Origin: Strongylocentrotus droebachiensis
Lineage: Eukaryota; Echinodermata; Echinoidea; Camarodonta; Strongylocentrotidae
Assembly (NCBI GenBank): GCA_035222895.1
Contig: JAVYIG010001043.1
Coordinates: 332,832 to 396,831, forward strand
Length of the DNA: 64,000 bases
Reading direction: 5' to 3'
In this document: positions 20,889 to 33,610 of the stretch, piece after piece
Position numbering within the stretch: the first letter of the stretch is position 1
How the letters are laid out: each line of letters opens with the position of its first letter
The notes under the pieces: model-generated
Seen by the model: only the letters and a program-made list of their open reading frames with translations
What the model was told of the DNA's origin: nothing
The model's database searches: none
Position numbers and translations under genes: made by a program

Positions 20889-22500
20889 TCTGAAAGCTCT
20901 GTTCCGACGTCACTCAAGGACCGCCTCAGGATCATTCCTTCCAACAAACAGCTAGAATGCTAGAATGCTTACTGCTTGGACTGTTCTTCTTAGGCCATTT
21001 TCAGCATTTTTGGTGAAGTACCTAGTTCCAAATTAAAGTCAATTCGTTTGTTACGACCAATTAAACAATATTAGCCAGAATGCAATTGGTATACATGACG
21101 TGTTGTTAGGACAAGCCACGTTTGTATTGAGATGTTTATCCTGAAAAAAGGCGTTAATAAAGCAACAATAAAAAACAAAAACAAAAGGAAAATGGAGAAA
21201 ACAAAAGAAAACAATTCCTAAAAGAAAAAGAAGAGAGGAAAACAAAAATTGGAAAGAAAGTAAAAGGAGCGCTTCCAGGTTTTTTGATTACCGTTGCCAC
21301 TTTCTTTTGTCATAATTCTGTTTTTCCATCTTTTCCATCAAAATACCGTGAAGTCATTAGGTTTTGTATTTTGGGGGATAATCTACTTGGCAAATTTAAA
21401 GAATATATAATGTCTATGCATGCCCTGTATAAGGGACTAATCCGACATGCATTTTAACATCAATTCAGAAGGCCGTCTAGCGTAACATCTAAATGGCTGA
21501 TATTACTTAATACCCCCCCCCCCCATTTACATCGTATAAACCCTTATAATAACATAAAGATCTTTGATTTCTTACAAGATTGTTGTTGTTGGGTTAAGGC
21601 TGTTTAATCTATAAAGATTATTTCCACCTGCCAATACTGTTTTTCGAGTTATTCATTAATGATAATTAGATGGCGCTGTTTTCTTTTTTTCTGGCTTAAA
21701 AATGGAAAGCTTCAACTAACAAAGAAAATATACAAGGCTGTAGAGAACTAACAAAAAGTTGAATATGAAATAGCAAAAATAAAGGACAAATTTCCAAAAC
21801 ATTATACAAAATGGGAACATTTTACCCCTTAAGGCAGTGGGGTCGATAATGTATATATATATTTTTTAATTCCTGCTTACTCCCTTACTTTTTTTTATTG
21901 ATCCTGACACTTATATATTATCGTTGTTTGCTTGTTCTTTTTTATGTTTTCTTGTTTTTACTTAAAAGCGTATAGTTATATACCTCCACTGATAAATGAC
22001 CATTATATAATAATAATAAAATCGAGGAGTTAAAAATGCATCATGTAATTCTATGTAAATATAACAAATTGGTTTATTATGGGTTTTATGAAGCAGCGCC
22101 TTCACCTTTCACTTTTCGTTTATATCAGAAAAATCTTTATTCAGATTGCTTAATATATATTGTGCTAATTAATTTCCCTAGAAGATGTTTATACTATTAA
22201 CAAAATTCTCTTTTTTATGTTTTGTATCCGAAAATATTAGTATGAAGTATCACCGTAATTTTTTACTTTTTTCTATGTTTTTTGTTTCGTCTCCCAAATT
22301 GTAAAATGTTATCACAATTTGTATACTCGATTGAATATGTACTATATTATGTTGGTTACTTATGAAAAATGTTTACAAATATATCTGTGTTTATGATGTA
22401 TGAGACATCGCACTATGTGTATACTGTAAGAAATTTTCTTCTTCATAATTGTGTATATGAAAATCTGAATAAAGGCAAAGCTTTAAAAAAGTATATGTAT
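20889..22500 (+). promoter_or_regulatory. 3' UTR and downstream region of copy A
   Basis: The first about 660 bases match the region after copy B (41944-42590), including the gcatgccctgtataa segment. The AATAAA that ends copy B (42576) appears here as CATAAA near 21553, so that signal is lost. Another AATAAA is at 22468-22473. Beyond 21.6 kb the sequence is AT-rich with no gene. Confidence 0.45.
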
Positions 22501-25500
22501 ATATATTGATTCAGTGAGCTTCACGTCTTCCGTTCAATCGATGGTGTGGGCAGTAATTGAGTTTTCGACCATAGACAGGATGAGAGTATTAATCAATAAA
22601 GGTTAGTTGTGTAGTGGTAGACTTTACCTTTTCTCCCTCTCCGAGAGAGAGAGAGAGAGAAAGAAGGAAAAGAAGGGAAAGAGGAGAGAAAGAGAAATAA
22701 AGTGTTAGAGGAAGAAGAAAAGAAAAGGGGGAAAAGAGATCGGGGGGCCGAAAGGGCCTTGCCTCCTATAATTCAAACGTGGTTTATTTCTAATTCCATA
22801 ACGGTGGTTTACAAATAATGCTAGAATGACATAAATGTTAATTCTCCTCCCCTCATTCTTTTAAAGCCTTTTAAAATACTTGTTAATAGGTTTTCAGCGA
22901 TAGACATTAAATTAACTTCTAAGACACGACAAGAGAAGACAGAAACAATTATACAAAGAGATGGTATTGTATTATTTAGGCAATAGGATAGGTGTAGGAA
23001 ATTGAAGGCCATCAAGCTTGAACCCATCAATGTCTATCCGTGTTGGCTACAATATTCATATAGCGCCATCTGTGGCCTTTAACAACACTACTGCATATAT
23101 CACATCTATTTCGAAGACTACAGTGCGTTCTTTCTACGAGAAAATTGGCGAAGTTGACCAAGGGGAAGCAATTTTGATCGTAATTTTTTTCTCTGACATA
23201 AAAACACAATTTTCACTGAATGTTGTGGTGTATGCAGATATTTAGGGATGGCCATATAGCTCCGATTAGTCTCATTTGACAACGCCCCCTATCGTCAGAG
23301 TCCAGCAACCTAACCATGTGTTAGCATATGGACTTTTACCAAAATAAATTATTACAAATTCTTTCTTTTTTTTTAAACGAAAAGCACATCCACCCCGACG
23401 TACGTTAATTGACACTAGCTCTTTCATTGGAACCCTCATGTCCCGGCCATTGACTTTTGAAAGTCTACCCACCGTAATTTGATCAAAATGTGTCGCAAGA
23501 TTGCCATTGCCTATAAAACACATGTGCAACAAGCCGAACTTTGGACGCATTTTACCACGCGATTGTAAGATTTTAGGTCAAGCACACGAAGGATAAGAAG
23601 CATGAATTATCATGGATCAGTTCTGCTTGGTTCATTATGTCGACTTCAGCCAACCCCCGCCGTAATTGTTCCATTTAGTATACTCAAACATTTTTCCGAG
23701 GTAAGCAAAAACATGAATATTCCTGACACACCATGGACTATTCGATTATTTACAGAGGGGTGCAATTGTGCACCATATCAAACTCCCCTACTTTCAGTCA
23801 AGTAGACTACAACGCCGCCTACGATGGGGACACACACATCATCTCGCCGACAGCACACCCCACTCATGGATTCGAAACTCTCCGACGTCCGCAACCCGGA
23901 GACTCTAGCCCAGACGGACAGCCAGACGGACGAGCAGATTATCCATATCCACTCCCCGATGACTCAAGCCCACACGGTCATGCATTTTCCCCGACGTCCG
24001 CACCCTGGTGACTTAAGCTCACGCACGCAAGCTATTCTCCACTCCTGACGTTGGATAGTCAACCTGTTCGAAACGTCGAACCATTCCCGGCACTCATCCT
24101 CTCCATGCAAGCGCTCTAGTTCTCCTTAGAACTATAAGCTAAGAAAGATAACCGACAGTCCTTTTCAAGACTATACCAACAGTCCTATTCAGGACTAACA
24201 AACCCTTAAGAAAGATTACCGAGAGTCCTTTGCAGGACTCCTCAATCCTCCCTCTCTCTCACATGGTACACCCGCAAGCCTACTGTATAAGTATTTCTTG
24301 TATTATGTAGTTTGGTAGGTTAATTTTAATAACTGTCTAATTATCGGATATCAATGATAGTTTAAAGATATGGAAAAGGTTCTTGCACTTTATATTTAGC
24401 AAAGCAATCTCACATACAAAATCACTATCAAGTCTTGTCTGCTTCGCCGATTGCCGTCAGCTATACGTTCAAGGCACATATTTATCTGTGGACTGTGATG
24501 TAGACAGTTACTCGTCATTGTAGATTTATGATTAGCCATCCGACACACATACAATTACCACACACACGAACACTCTCACTTCCCCTCCCCGACACACCAT
24601 TTCCGCACACCTGGTACACACATACCCAATGGCCAACCCTGTAACATAACGGAACATTCTACGAAATTGACAATTTTCCTGCAAAATAGACCCCTTGAAT
24701 CATGTAAGACATATTTTACCCTATTTTGATGACATGAATGCATGCCAGGATTACAGTTTCGATACAGAAATAAAACTAGTTTGCGATTAGAAATAGTCAA
24801 ATTTTCGATAATTTCACAAAATATATTTGCCGCCTCAAACAATATGACGTCATTGACAGCTGCGGATTGGCTATAGTTTGGTAGTGACGTCGAACTAGCT
24901 ACGTTTGTGCTGGCTTTGGTCCAACGAGCGAAAATGAGACAACCGGAGAAATATGTCTTAAAAAGTAGTTTTAAAAGGAAGTTTATGAAGTGTGCCAACC
25001 ATCACAGAAAACTTATGGCCATTGTGTGTTGTGAATGGCGTTGCAATGCACATTATGAATGGTGTATGATCAGAAATGTTTGAAGGCAATGGGGGACACC
25101 AAGTCCAAGACGGGGGTGATTTGTTGTGAATGTCGAGTATGCCAAGGACAGTCAATGAACCGATGCTGGTTGGTTAATTGTCCATGATTGTATGGAAATA
25201 TTTCGGGCCACATTGTTTTAAAATCGTTTCAAAATTACAGTAAGGTCATTGGCTGCATGTATCTCTTTCAAAAAGTGTTTAAACTAACTATAACAATCCC
25301 ATTTCCATTCACATTGTATTTATAATGTCTTAATTTGTAACTGTCCCTTATTACCTACACGTGTGGGTAATGAGAGACCCGTTGGTGATGACGTCATTAA
25401 TCATTGTTATCTTATTAATCAGTTACATCATGACCACAATTTTGTTACCAAATAAAGATAAAAAATTACTAAGGAGAATACAACATTTTCTGTATGTGTA

Positions 25501-25740
25501 ACATTTTTCATGTTTATGCAAATGTGCTGAAGGGTCTCCAATTCCCAACATATTCTCTATCTGTGTTTTCCAAAGTCGACAGAAAGTTCGGATATTAATA
25601 TGTTACAGAAATGTTAAGGTACGTTATTATATATGTATAAATTTAAATACAATTTTGACGTGAAGTTATTATTGTTTGTATATTTTGTATCATACCTAAT
25701 GTGTTTGTGTTCTTCGTTGTTCGGTTATTGTAGTTGGAAA
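22501..25740. other. Intergenic region between copies A and B, no gene recognised
   Basis: Holds a GA-rich tract (22640-22745), a fragment related to the 26.5/28.0-kb repeat arms (22830-22990, with aggttttcagcgatagacat), and a GC-richer segment at 23780-24130 with repeated ccgacgtccgcaccc-type words, followed by three small inverted repeats of the form agtcct...aggact (24150-24240). A 92-residue open frame at 23733 has no recognisable domain. The rest is AT-rich with nothing I can name. Confidence 0.5.
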
Positions 25741-26660
25741 AATGCAGAAAATCAAATAAAATCCCCAAAAAGAAATTCGCTCATAGTCCTGTCATATAAA
25801 GGAGATTACATCGATTTAACTCTTATCCTGCCACAGGGCTAATTCCCATTGTGCCAAGCCACAAATCCCCCAGTGCCAAATTTATAACGAGATAATTGGA
25901 TTGACGCAATGGTACTACCAGTAGCGCGTGCAAAACACTAGGCACGGTCCAATGGGCATGAACAATAACTGCTATTACGAATGCGTGCAATCATGCAAGA
26001 AGCAGAGTAACAGTAGCTTGCTCGCGTGTACAAAGCACTATAACAACAGCGTGAATGCAGCCTTATGGCAGGCTATGAGTTAACACCAATTTGTGTTGTT
26101 TTGATATATGAATATGCATTTGAAAACCTCAACTATAAATAGGGTCCTCTTTCTTTCTTTGCAAGAATGCAGTATGAAATACCAATACATTTGTATTCCT
26201 ACACGTTTTGACCAACAACAAAAAAGTACAAGTTGAAAACGAGACGTGTCTGTGGCGAATTAGGTTGTGTCAGTAATGGAGGGGAAAATGGAATGAGCCC
26301 CTTCACCGCATTATCTAGAGGTACATGATTTTTGTTTTATAGTGGCGAATTTAGCATTATCATAGGAGGGGGCGTTTTTCCCTTTTCCAATTTTCCAGCG
26401 GAAATCGATACCGCCCCTACCTTTGGGTGAGAAGGGTGGATGGGAATATCCTTATCCCTCAAGAAATGGAATATCGATTCGATCACTCATCTTTACAAAA
26501 GGGGGTTGCTCCTCATAATTAATTCCCCTCCCTTTCTTCTTACAAAGCCTTTACAAAAATTCTTATTAGGTTTTCAGCGATAGACATTAAATTAATTTCT
26601 ACGACACGGGCAAGAAGAGAGTACAATAATACAAAGGTAAGGTAGTTCATTATTTAAGCA
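25741..26660. repeat. Arm 1 of a 0.9-kb inverted repeat
   Basis: From aatgcagaaaatcaaataaa to about ttatttaagcaatttctatt it matches 27905-28847 in inverted orientation. Shared marks are taactcttatcctgccacag, gaatgcgtgcaatcatgcaa and aggttttcagcgatagacat. The two arms are separated by about 1.2 kb. Shorter copies of the tcctgccac...cgcgagcaagctac part recur at 43.65, 47.39 and 56.55 kb, so it is a dispersed family. Confidence 0.7.
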
Positions 26661-26699
26661 ATTTCTATTAAGTTAAAGAATTATCTAAACTTTTTTTCA

Positions 26700-27130
26700 T
26701 AGGGAATATATCCTACGACTATATAGTCTACAGGAACAGACCGTTTTTACTAGTAGTGCATAACCGGGTGGCTGAACTCTGAGACTCTGCAGAATGCACA
26801 GTCTACTGCATTCCATTGCCCCAGAATTACTGCTTCTCCTGACATTGTAAGACGCTGACAGAGCTCTGTCTGGCTTAAACTTATAGAATTATGCAAAAGG
26901 TGTTTGCATGCAGACTACCGTGATACCATGATTTTACGCCTATTGTAGTTATGTTATAGTATGCTATTCCATGAACATTTTCAAAGTGAGAAAACTTTGC
27001 CAAAAAAATACACAACTTTTAACATGAAAGGCACTGTTATGTATACGTTATGTTTCCTGATTGATGTTTTCACAGTAAGAGAGAAAGAAAGAAAGAAAGA
27101 GAGATAGAGAGAGTTCGGGGAGGGACAGAG
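26700..27130. repeat. Segment duplicated from intron 4 of the family gene
   Basis: Tagtctacaggaacagaccg, tgagactctgcagaatgcac and the line tatgcaaaaggtgtttgcat match 34870-35200 within copy B, followed in both places by a GA-rich tract. It probably records an extra partial duplication of the gene region. Confidence 0.6.
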
Positions 27131-27474
27131 AGGAGAGAGCGAGAGAGAGAGAGAGAGAGAGATTAAAGATAATCAATTTTGTCTTTGCCGAACAAATATT
27201 AATATATTGATACACATTATGATAATAGTAATAGAGTAATAGTAATAACAATCATTATATTCGAAGAAGAATAACAAGAAGAAGAAGAAGAAGAAAAATA
27301 GATGTATACTGACAAGTTTTGTAATGATGAAAAATGAAAGGAGTTGACTAAACCTTGCCCAAGATAGCATGGACTGCACATAAACATCAGCAAATAACAC
27401 CACGCTTTAAAATTACATGTATGTCTTTCAATCTACTTAATGTGAGGGCGCTGTGATGTATTTTTACTATGCTA

Positions 27475-28240
27475 TCCTTCCAGACTGACATACGCAGAAT
27501 AAGAACAAAAAAAAAATTATTTGTCAACTTTCCCTTTAATCATTCTATTTTTCAGGATGCGGACATCCTCCATGAGACACACATAATTATTTTGGCTGTT
27601 TTGCCTCGAAACACTCTGGAGCAATGCCAAATATAAGTTTTCCTTTTCTATGCAGTTCCCTAACAAACACAAAACAGTGCAATGGGAACTGCTTAACATG
27701 AAACAGCATGTGGAATAAAAGTGCACTTACGAAGAGTTGTTTTTCTGCTTTTAATTCAATATGACACAATATTTGATCGCCTTGTTATTGTTTTGAACGG
27801 ATGTGTAGAACGGAATTGCAATGAATTTCAGACCTGCGGTTTAAGTCTGCTTCAGTTAAATGAGCCTATCTGAATAATAGTTTAAATACTTCCTTAACAG
27901 CAAACATATTGATTAAATAATATAGTATCATCTCTTTATATCATCGTTACTCTCTTCTCTCCCGTGTCTTATAAATAAATTTAATGTCTATCGTTGAAAA
28001 CCTAATAACAAGAATGTAAAAGGCTTTAAAAGAAGGGTAGTGGGAATTAATTTCGGGGAGCAATCCTCTTTTGTAAAGAGGAGTGATCGAATCGATATTC
28101 CATTTCTTGAGGGATAAGGATACTCCTCCTTCACCCTTCTCACCCAAAGGTAGGGGCGGTATCGATTTCCGCTGAAAAATTGGAAAAGGGAAAAACGCCC
28201 CCTCCTATGATAATGCTGAATTCGTCTCTATAAAACAAAA
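27475..28240. repeat. Direct repeat unit 1 (pair with 28858-29640)
   Basis: Ccttccagactgacatacgc, atttttcaggatgcggacat, gctttaaaagaagggtagtg and the cgccccctcctatgataatg end are repeated in the same orientation from 28858. It overlaps arm 2 of the inverted repeat. Confidence 0.7.
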
Positions 28241-28847
28241 ATAATGTACCTGTAGATAATGCGGTGAAGGGGCTCCTTCCCCCTTTCCTCCATTACTGAC
28301 ACAACCTAATTCGCCACAGACACGTCTCGTATGCAACTTATACTTCTTCTTCTTTTTTGTCAAAACGTGTGACTGCCCCTTCGTAGGAATACAAATTTAT
28401 AGGTATTTCAAACTGCATTCCTGCAAAGAAAGAAAGAGGACACTATTTATAGTTGAGGTTTTCAAATGCATATTCATATATCAAAACAACACAAATTGGT
28501 GTTAACTCATAGCCTGCCATAAGGCTGCATGCACGTTATTGTTATAGTGCTTTGTACACGCGAGCAAGCTACTGTTACTCTGCTTCTTGCATGATTGCAC
28601 GCATTCGTAATAGCAGTTATTGTTCATGCCCATTGGACTGTGCCTAGTGTTTTGCACGCGCTACTGGTAGTTGCATTGCGTTAATACGATTATCTCGTTA
28701 TAAATTTGGCACTGGGGGATTTGTGGCTTGGCACAATGGGAATTAGCCCTGTGGCAGGATAAGAGTTAAATCGGTGTAATCTCCTTTATATGACAGGACT
28801 ATTAGCGAATTAAAACAAAAATGATTTTCTTTTATTTTCTGCATTTC
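27905..28847. repeat. Arm 2 of the 0.9-kb inverted repeat
   Basis: Reverse complement of 25741-26660 with scattered differences, for instance cggtaaaccccc-like indels in the C-rich parts. The well-matched arms could form a very large hairpin or reflect head-to-head insertion of two copies of one element. Confidence 0.7.
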
Positions 28848-28857
28848 ACTATGCCAT

Positions 28858-29640
28858 CCTTCCAGACTGACATACGCAGAATAAGAAAAACAACATTTTA
28901 TTAGTCAACTTTCCCTTGAATCATTCTATTTTTCAGGATGCCGACACCCTTCATCATGATGAGACACACATAATTATTTTGGCTGTTTTGCATCGAACCA
29001 CTTTGGAGCAATGCCAAACATATGTTTTCGTTTCTATGTACTTCCCTAACGAACCAGAAAACATTGCAATCTGATCTGCTAAACATGAAACAGCTGGTGG
29101 ATTAATATTGCACTTCCGAAGAGTGTTTTTCTGCTTATAATTCAATATGATACAATATTTGATCGCCTTGGTGTTGTTTTAAACGGATGTGTAGAACGGA
29201 ATTGCAATGAATTTCAGACCTCCGGTTTAAGTCTTCTTCAGTTAAATAAGCCTATCTGAATAATAGTTTAGATAATTCCTTAACAGCAAACATATTGATC
29301 AAATAATATAGAATCATCTCTTTATAACATTGTTACTCTCTTCTCTCCCGTGTCTTATAAATTAATGTAATGTCTATCGTTGAAAACCTAATATTAATCA
29401 AGGAATGTAAAAGGCTTTAAAAGAAGAGAGGGAGTGGGAATTAATTTCGGGGAGCGACCCCCTTTCGTAAAGAGGAGTAATATATATCATATTCATTAAG
29501 GGATAGGAATCCCCCCCCCCCCCCCTTCCACCTGAAAGTAACAGCGTAATCTAATTCCGGGGGAATTGGAATAGGGAAAAATGCCCCCTCCCATTATAAT
29601 GCTCAATTCGCACTAGAAAACAAAAATCATATACCTCGGG
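28858..29640. repeat. Direct repeat unit 2
   Basis: Second copy of 27475-28240, more diverged, with long C runs at 29510-29525 and 29662-29674 replacing mixed sequence. Confidence 0.65.
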
Positions 29641-29729
29641 AAAATGCGTTGTAAGGAGCACCACCCCCCCCCCCCTCACCCCTCCATTTCTGTATTTCTG
29701 ACACATCCTGATCCACCACCGGTACAGTA

Positions 29730-30567
29730 TATACAGAGCTCAATTCCAAAAAGTACTACATCCATAAATCCAAGTTTTGAGAAAACACGATTTTGAAATC
29801 AGCATAGTTAGCAATGTCAGTTTTGATTGATACTTTTGGTGATTATACTATTGTATGGTACACGTATAAAACTACTCTTTTAAAAAATCTAAGTCTGCAC
29901 ACAAAATTTTCAAAAATGTATGTTTAGTTTAAGTTGTGTGAATGTAGCACCATTTTGAACCGAAATTAGATGTAGTACTTTTTGGAACCAAAATCTATGC
30001 ACACATGTATGCTCGTTACAATGCATGACTTGAATAGAAATAGTATACCTTTTGGAACCGAACTGATATTTAAATGCCATTTCTTACTTGTTTTAGAACT
30101 TCAGCTTTTTGGAAGTGTCAGTGTATGAGCCTACTGGAAATGTGTACATTAATTCCCCCAAAAGGAGAAGAAAAAAGTCAATTTTGATTTTTTTTTTTTT
30201 TTTTTTTTTTTGTGTGTATGGATGTAGTACCTTTTGGAACCGAACTCTTCATACATGTGTATCCGTTCGCACATGTAGTCTGCTACGTATAGATAGACGC
30301 GATTATGAACTTGGCACGAACTCAAAATTTTACATAAGGATACTGGGTGACTTATTGCACGGGGAAATTGCAACAAGTTCGTTACATAAAATCAGAGCAA
30401 ACATATCCCCTGTACCATCATTGATCCACACACGTATGAGTTTAACGTTGACTTGTACAGGATATTCGACGGTCTTGACGACGCTTGTTTTCAAACAGCT
30501 CAGAATTAGCTAAGAAGAAGAATAAAAGTGTATCTCTAGTTTATGTGGGGAAAGTATTATTCGTATA
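29730..30567 (+). promoter_or_regulatory. Upstream and probable promoter region of copy B
   Basis: Immediately upstream of the copy B ATG. It contains repeated lines of the form tccaaaaagtactacatcc (about 29743, 29965, 30222), a T run at 30185-30211 and, nearer the ATG, a segment conserved in the inverted copy at 10.5 kb (gatccacacacgtatgagtt). Conservation between the inverted copies suggests that the duplicated unit included the promoter. No TATA box is obvious. Confidence 0.45.
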
Positions 30568-30687
30568 ATGGAGGCCGAATTAGCATCAACAGAATCGAGA
30601 TCAGGTTCGCAAGCCAGCCAGTCCGGTGCGACCGCTAAGGAAAGTAAACCAGCAACTGTGGCTGCGAGTTCTTCTGAAGAGGTAATA
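30568..30687 (+). pseudogene. Copy B exon 1, part before the SINE
   Basis: ATG at 30568; MEAELASTESRSGSQAS then SGATAKESKPATVAASSSEE. The frame runs into VI and a TAA in the SINE at 30688-30690. A GAG|GTAATA at 30681/30682, created by the target duplication, might be used as a donor and would rescue a shortened exon 1. There is no Gly at position 2, unlike copy C. Confidence 0.6.
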
Positions 30688-30959
30688 TAAATAATAATAA
30701 TATCTAGCTTTTATATAGCGCTTAATACAAATGTCTCTAAGCGCTTTACAAATATACTATTATCCCGGTATTTGGATTGTGTGCACACTGTGTGCACAAT
30801 CTCCACTCCCTGGGGAGCATTCCAGCCAGGCGTTACTTACCCTCAAAAACTGTTTGACTAATAATGATGGTCGCATCCTACCGGGTACCCATTTAACACA
30901 TGGGTGGAGAGTAGCAAGTGCGGGTTAATATCTTGCCAAAGGATATTAGTGCCGTGTCG
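30688..30959. mobile_element. 272-bp SINE-like insertion in exon 1 of copy B
   Basis: Flanked by an exact 9-bp target duplication GAGGTAATA (30679-30687 and 30960-30968). The body contains tatatagcgcttaatacaaa, ctctaagcgctttacaaata and catcctaccgggtacccatt, a widespread SINE-type sequence with an ataataataat tail at its left side, so it lies in reverse orientation. Removing it restores an open exon (EEVIPGKALKTSISGEGSG). Confidence 0.8.
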
Positions 30960-31489
30960 GAGGTAATACCTGGCAAAGCGCTCAAGACTTCTATCAGTGG
31001 GGAGGGTAGTGGAGATGAGGTCGAAACCACAGAATATTTATTTTCTACCTTATGTCACCATTTGACTATCTTTTCCGGTGTCCCTATTTTTGTGATATAC
31101 CACCCGACTGTCCGCTTTGCTCTCTTAACGAGTTGCAGTTCTGACAAATACAAAAATAAAATCATTGTTATTAACATTTTCAGACCCATTTCAGTAAAAC
31201 AAAATTATCCCATTTACACCCTCGCCATCTCGACTATCCTTTATCTTATTATTATGGTATTACTGTTGCCATCATCCTCGTATGGGTTCTAAAGTCAGTT
31301 TTTTTCATTCAGGTCATATTCATTTATTGACTGACAATGTCTACTTAATGACTCATTTTTCACTCCAAATGTCCCTGTAATGACGCCTTTAGTAAAATAT
31401 TGGTAAATATATATATATATATACACAGGTGTAGTAAACAATTAAGTTTGTATACCCTTACCAAGTTTTGTTTAAAAAAAAATAAGTCC

Positions 31490-32026
31490 AAGTCCACTCC
31501 AAAAATAACTTACTTTCAATAGAAGCCGAAAAATCAGACAAACCAATCAAAAAAAGATCGAGCAAAATCGGATAACTAAAGAAAGTTATGCATTTTTGAA
31601 AAAGTATGTAAAACTATGAAAAATGGGAATCACTACACAAATTGCAAATTTGATTATCAGTTTGTGACGTCATGTCCTCACTATTTATCGATTGCTTTAT
31701 ATAGTGTAATCCCATTAATTTCCATTTTTATCCCCTAAAACTTGATGTTTCCCATGCCTTTGCCCAGGTTATAATTTGTATCATATTCCGTGCATCACAT
31801 TTCACAAAAATGTTCATGAACTTTGAAGGATTGTTACTATTTTTTGAATATTGCATATTAATAATCATTGATGTTTATATAAATAGTTTATCAAAACTCA
31901 CAATTTCCATGATTTAAAATTAATAACTTCCTTATTAGTTATCTGATTTTGCTCAAACTTTCTTTTGATTGGTTTGTCTGATTTTCTGCTTCTAGTAAAA
32001 ATTAAGTTATTTTTGGATTGAACTAG
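31490..32026. mobile_element. Foldback element, 0.54 kb, in intron 1 of copy B
   Basis: Left arm agtccactccaaaaataact, right arm complementary (ttatttttggattgaact), with about 90-bp inverted arms sharing aaaatcagacaaaccaatca. A second copy enters at 63479. The gtgacgtcatgtcctcacta centre is also shared. Confidence 0.75.
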
Positions 32027-32270
32027 CCCTTTAAGTAAGTGAAAGATGTATTTGTTCCAAGTTATGTTTCTTGAAAATGTGACATATTAAAGCTTACATC
32101 TAATAGTATCCATCAAAGGTCTTAATTCAACCAGTCTACCTTTCATTCTTGAGTTACGAAAAAAAAACTAAAAAAATAAACATGACATTTACAAGCGGTA
32201 TGAATAATTAGGTTGTTAAATGTATATATTGTTCAGTGTAAAACGAATATTTTTAAATTTGAACAATCAG

Positions 32271-32434
32271 AAATTTCCTCTGGAATGGTTCGGGTTTCGA
32301 GAGATCTATGTCCAGTATATAGCTGGTAAGCCTCACGCCCTCACGGAGTTTGGAGCTGTTCTTTACACTCATCATGATCGCCATGAGTTCAGGGCTATTG
32401 ATGGTACAGGACTGGCTCGAGCCGTCGGGCTGAG
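32271..32434 (+). pseudogene. Copy B exon 2 (PDZ N-terminal half)
   Basis: CAATCAG acceptor chosen because it gives 164 nt, the same as copy C exon 2. It encodes KFPLEWFGFREIYVQYIAGK and ends with IDGTGLARAVGLR split across the GAG|GTAGGT donor (phase 2). The G-L/F-x-F carboxylate-loop position is GF here and LAF in copy C. Confidence 0.65.
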
Positions 32435-32759
32435 GTAGGTGCCCTTTCACCCCCCCCCCCCCCCCCCTCTTCGTGGTATCAATTTGTATTGATGCGTACG
32501 CAAATTCAAATTTACATTCACATTATAAATGATTATAATCAAAGCATGTTGGATCATTCTGAATTCTCATTCTACAATGGATAACAACAACCAAAGTCGC
32601 AGTTTACAATGATGGTGCGATGTTCTTCTTTTTAGGGGGAGGGGGCTGGGTGTTTAAGGGTTTGTTCCCGAGCGCAGTATTAAAATATTCACGGATTAAA
32701 AAAATAGACTCTTCCTTTTTTCTTGTTAAAGGCAAGAAATTTCACAACAAGTGTCGTAG

Positions 32760-33160
32760 TCAAGTGGTATTAACATTATTAGTAGTATTATTGTTATCAT
32801 TAGTAGCAATAATATAAATATTGTTATTATTACCAATATTATTATTATTTTATTTTTTTTGGTTATTATTATCATTATTATTGTTAATATCATTACTACT
32901 GTTACTACGATTATTATTTTTATTTTCGGTATTATAAATATTATCCTTGAAATATTTTTTTTCATTATTAATATTATTGTAATTAATTAATAATGATTTT
33001 ATTAAAATAATAATTATTATTAACAAATTAATAATTATTATTATTATTATTATCATTACCACTGTTAAGAGTAAAATTATTACTTTTTGTGGTATCAAAA
33101 ACATAATACTTAAAATTATAATTATTAATATTATTATTGATAATGATATAATAATAAAAT
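32760..33160. repeat. TTA/ATT-rich simple sequence
   Basis: About 400 bp of almost pure A/T with attattatt units in intron 2 of copy B. Hydrophobic frames across it are artefacts of the composition. Confidence 0.7.
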
Positions 33161-33286
33161 GCAGTTCTTGTATAGCGCATTTACAATATCACATAACATC
33201 TCTGTGCGCTTCCAAAGAACTTTGGTGGAAATTATTACCCTAGCTTTAATATCATACCGTCTAACTAACCCTTTTCTCTCTCTTAG

Positions 33287-33395
33287 AAACCATGATGTCC
33301 TGTTAAGTATCAACAATCTACGAGAAGGTGTGATCAATGTCGACCCTTTATCTATTCTGGAATGCCTTACAGACGTTGGGACAAATATCGGCTTG
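33287..33395 (+). pseudogene. Copy B exon 3 (PDZ C-terminal half), intact
   Basis: 109 nt: NHDVLLSINNLREGVINVDP then SILECLTDVGTNIGL|GTAAGA. D-x-LLSINN matches the betaE strand DELLSVNG of PDZ domains, and the following helix and strand fit too. It is intact here, unlike copy A. Confidence 0.7.
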
Positions 33396-33450
33396 GTAAG
33401 ATTTTGTTTGTCTGTTTATTTTTTTCTGATTTCTTAATAATCTATAAAAG

Positions 33451-33610
33451 GGCGCGCGATGTCTGAGGGGTAGAGCAGTGGTCTCGTAACCGGGGGGTCC
33501 CGGGTTAGAAACCAAGTCGATGCGCTCGTGCCCTTTGGTAAGGCTTTAATTCTCATGTCCAAGTCCCTTGGATAGGACTTAAAGCTGTCGTTCCCCTAAA
33601 TGCTTCTTGT
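33451..33610 (+). repeat. tRNA-derived SINE fragment, orthologous to that at 13801
   Basis: Contains ggtagagcagtggtctcgta and gtcccgggttagaaaccaag, then gtgccctttggtaaggcttt. It has the same relation to exon 3 as in copy A. Confidence 0.65.

Noticed and set aside
23733..24011. 92-residue Pro/Asp/Gly-rich frame
   Set aside because: No domain, no splice context; left as non-coding pending homology search.
30109..30513. 134-residue frame upstream of copy B
   Set aside because: Crosses a T run, and its inverted counterpart at 10.7 kb is not open, so it is not under coding constraint.
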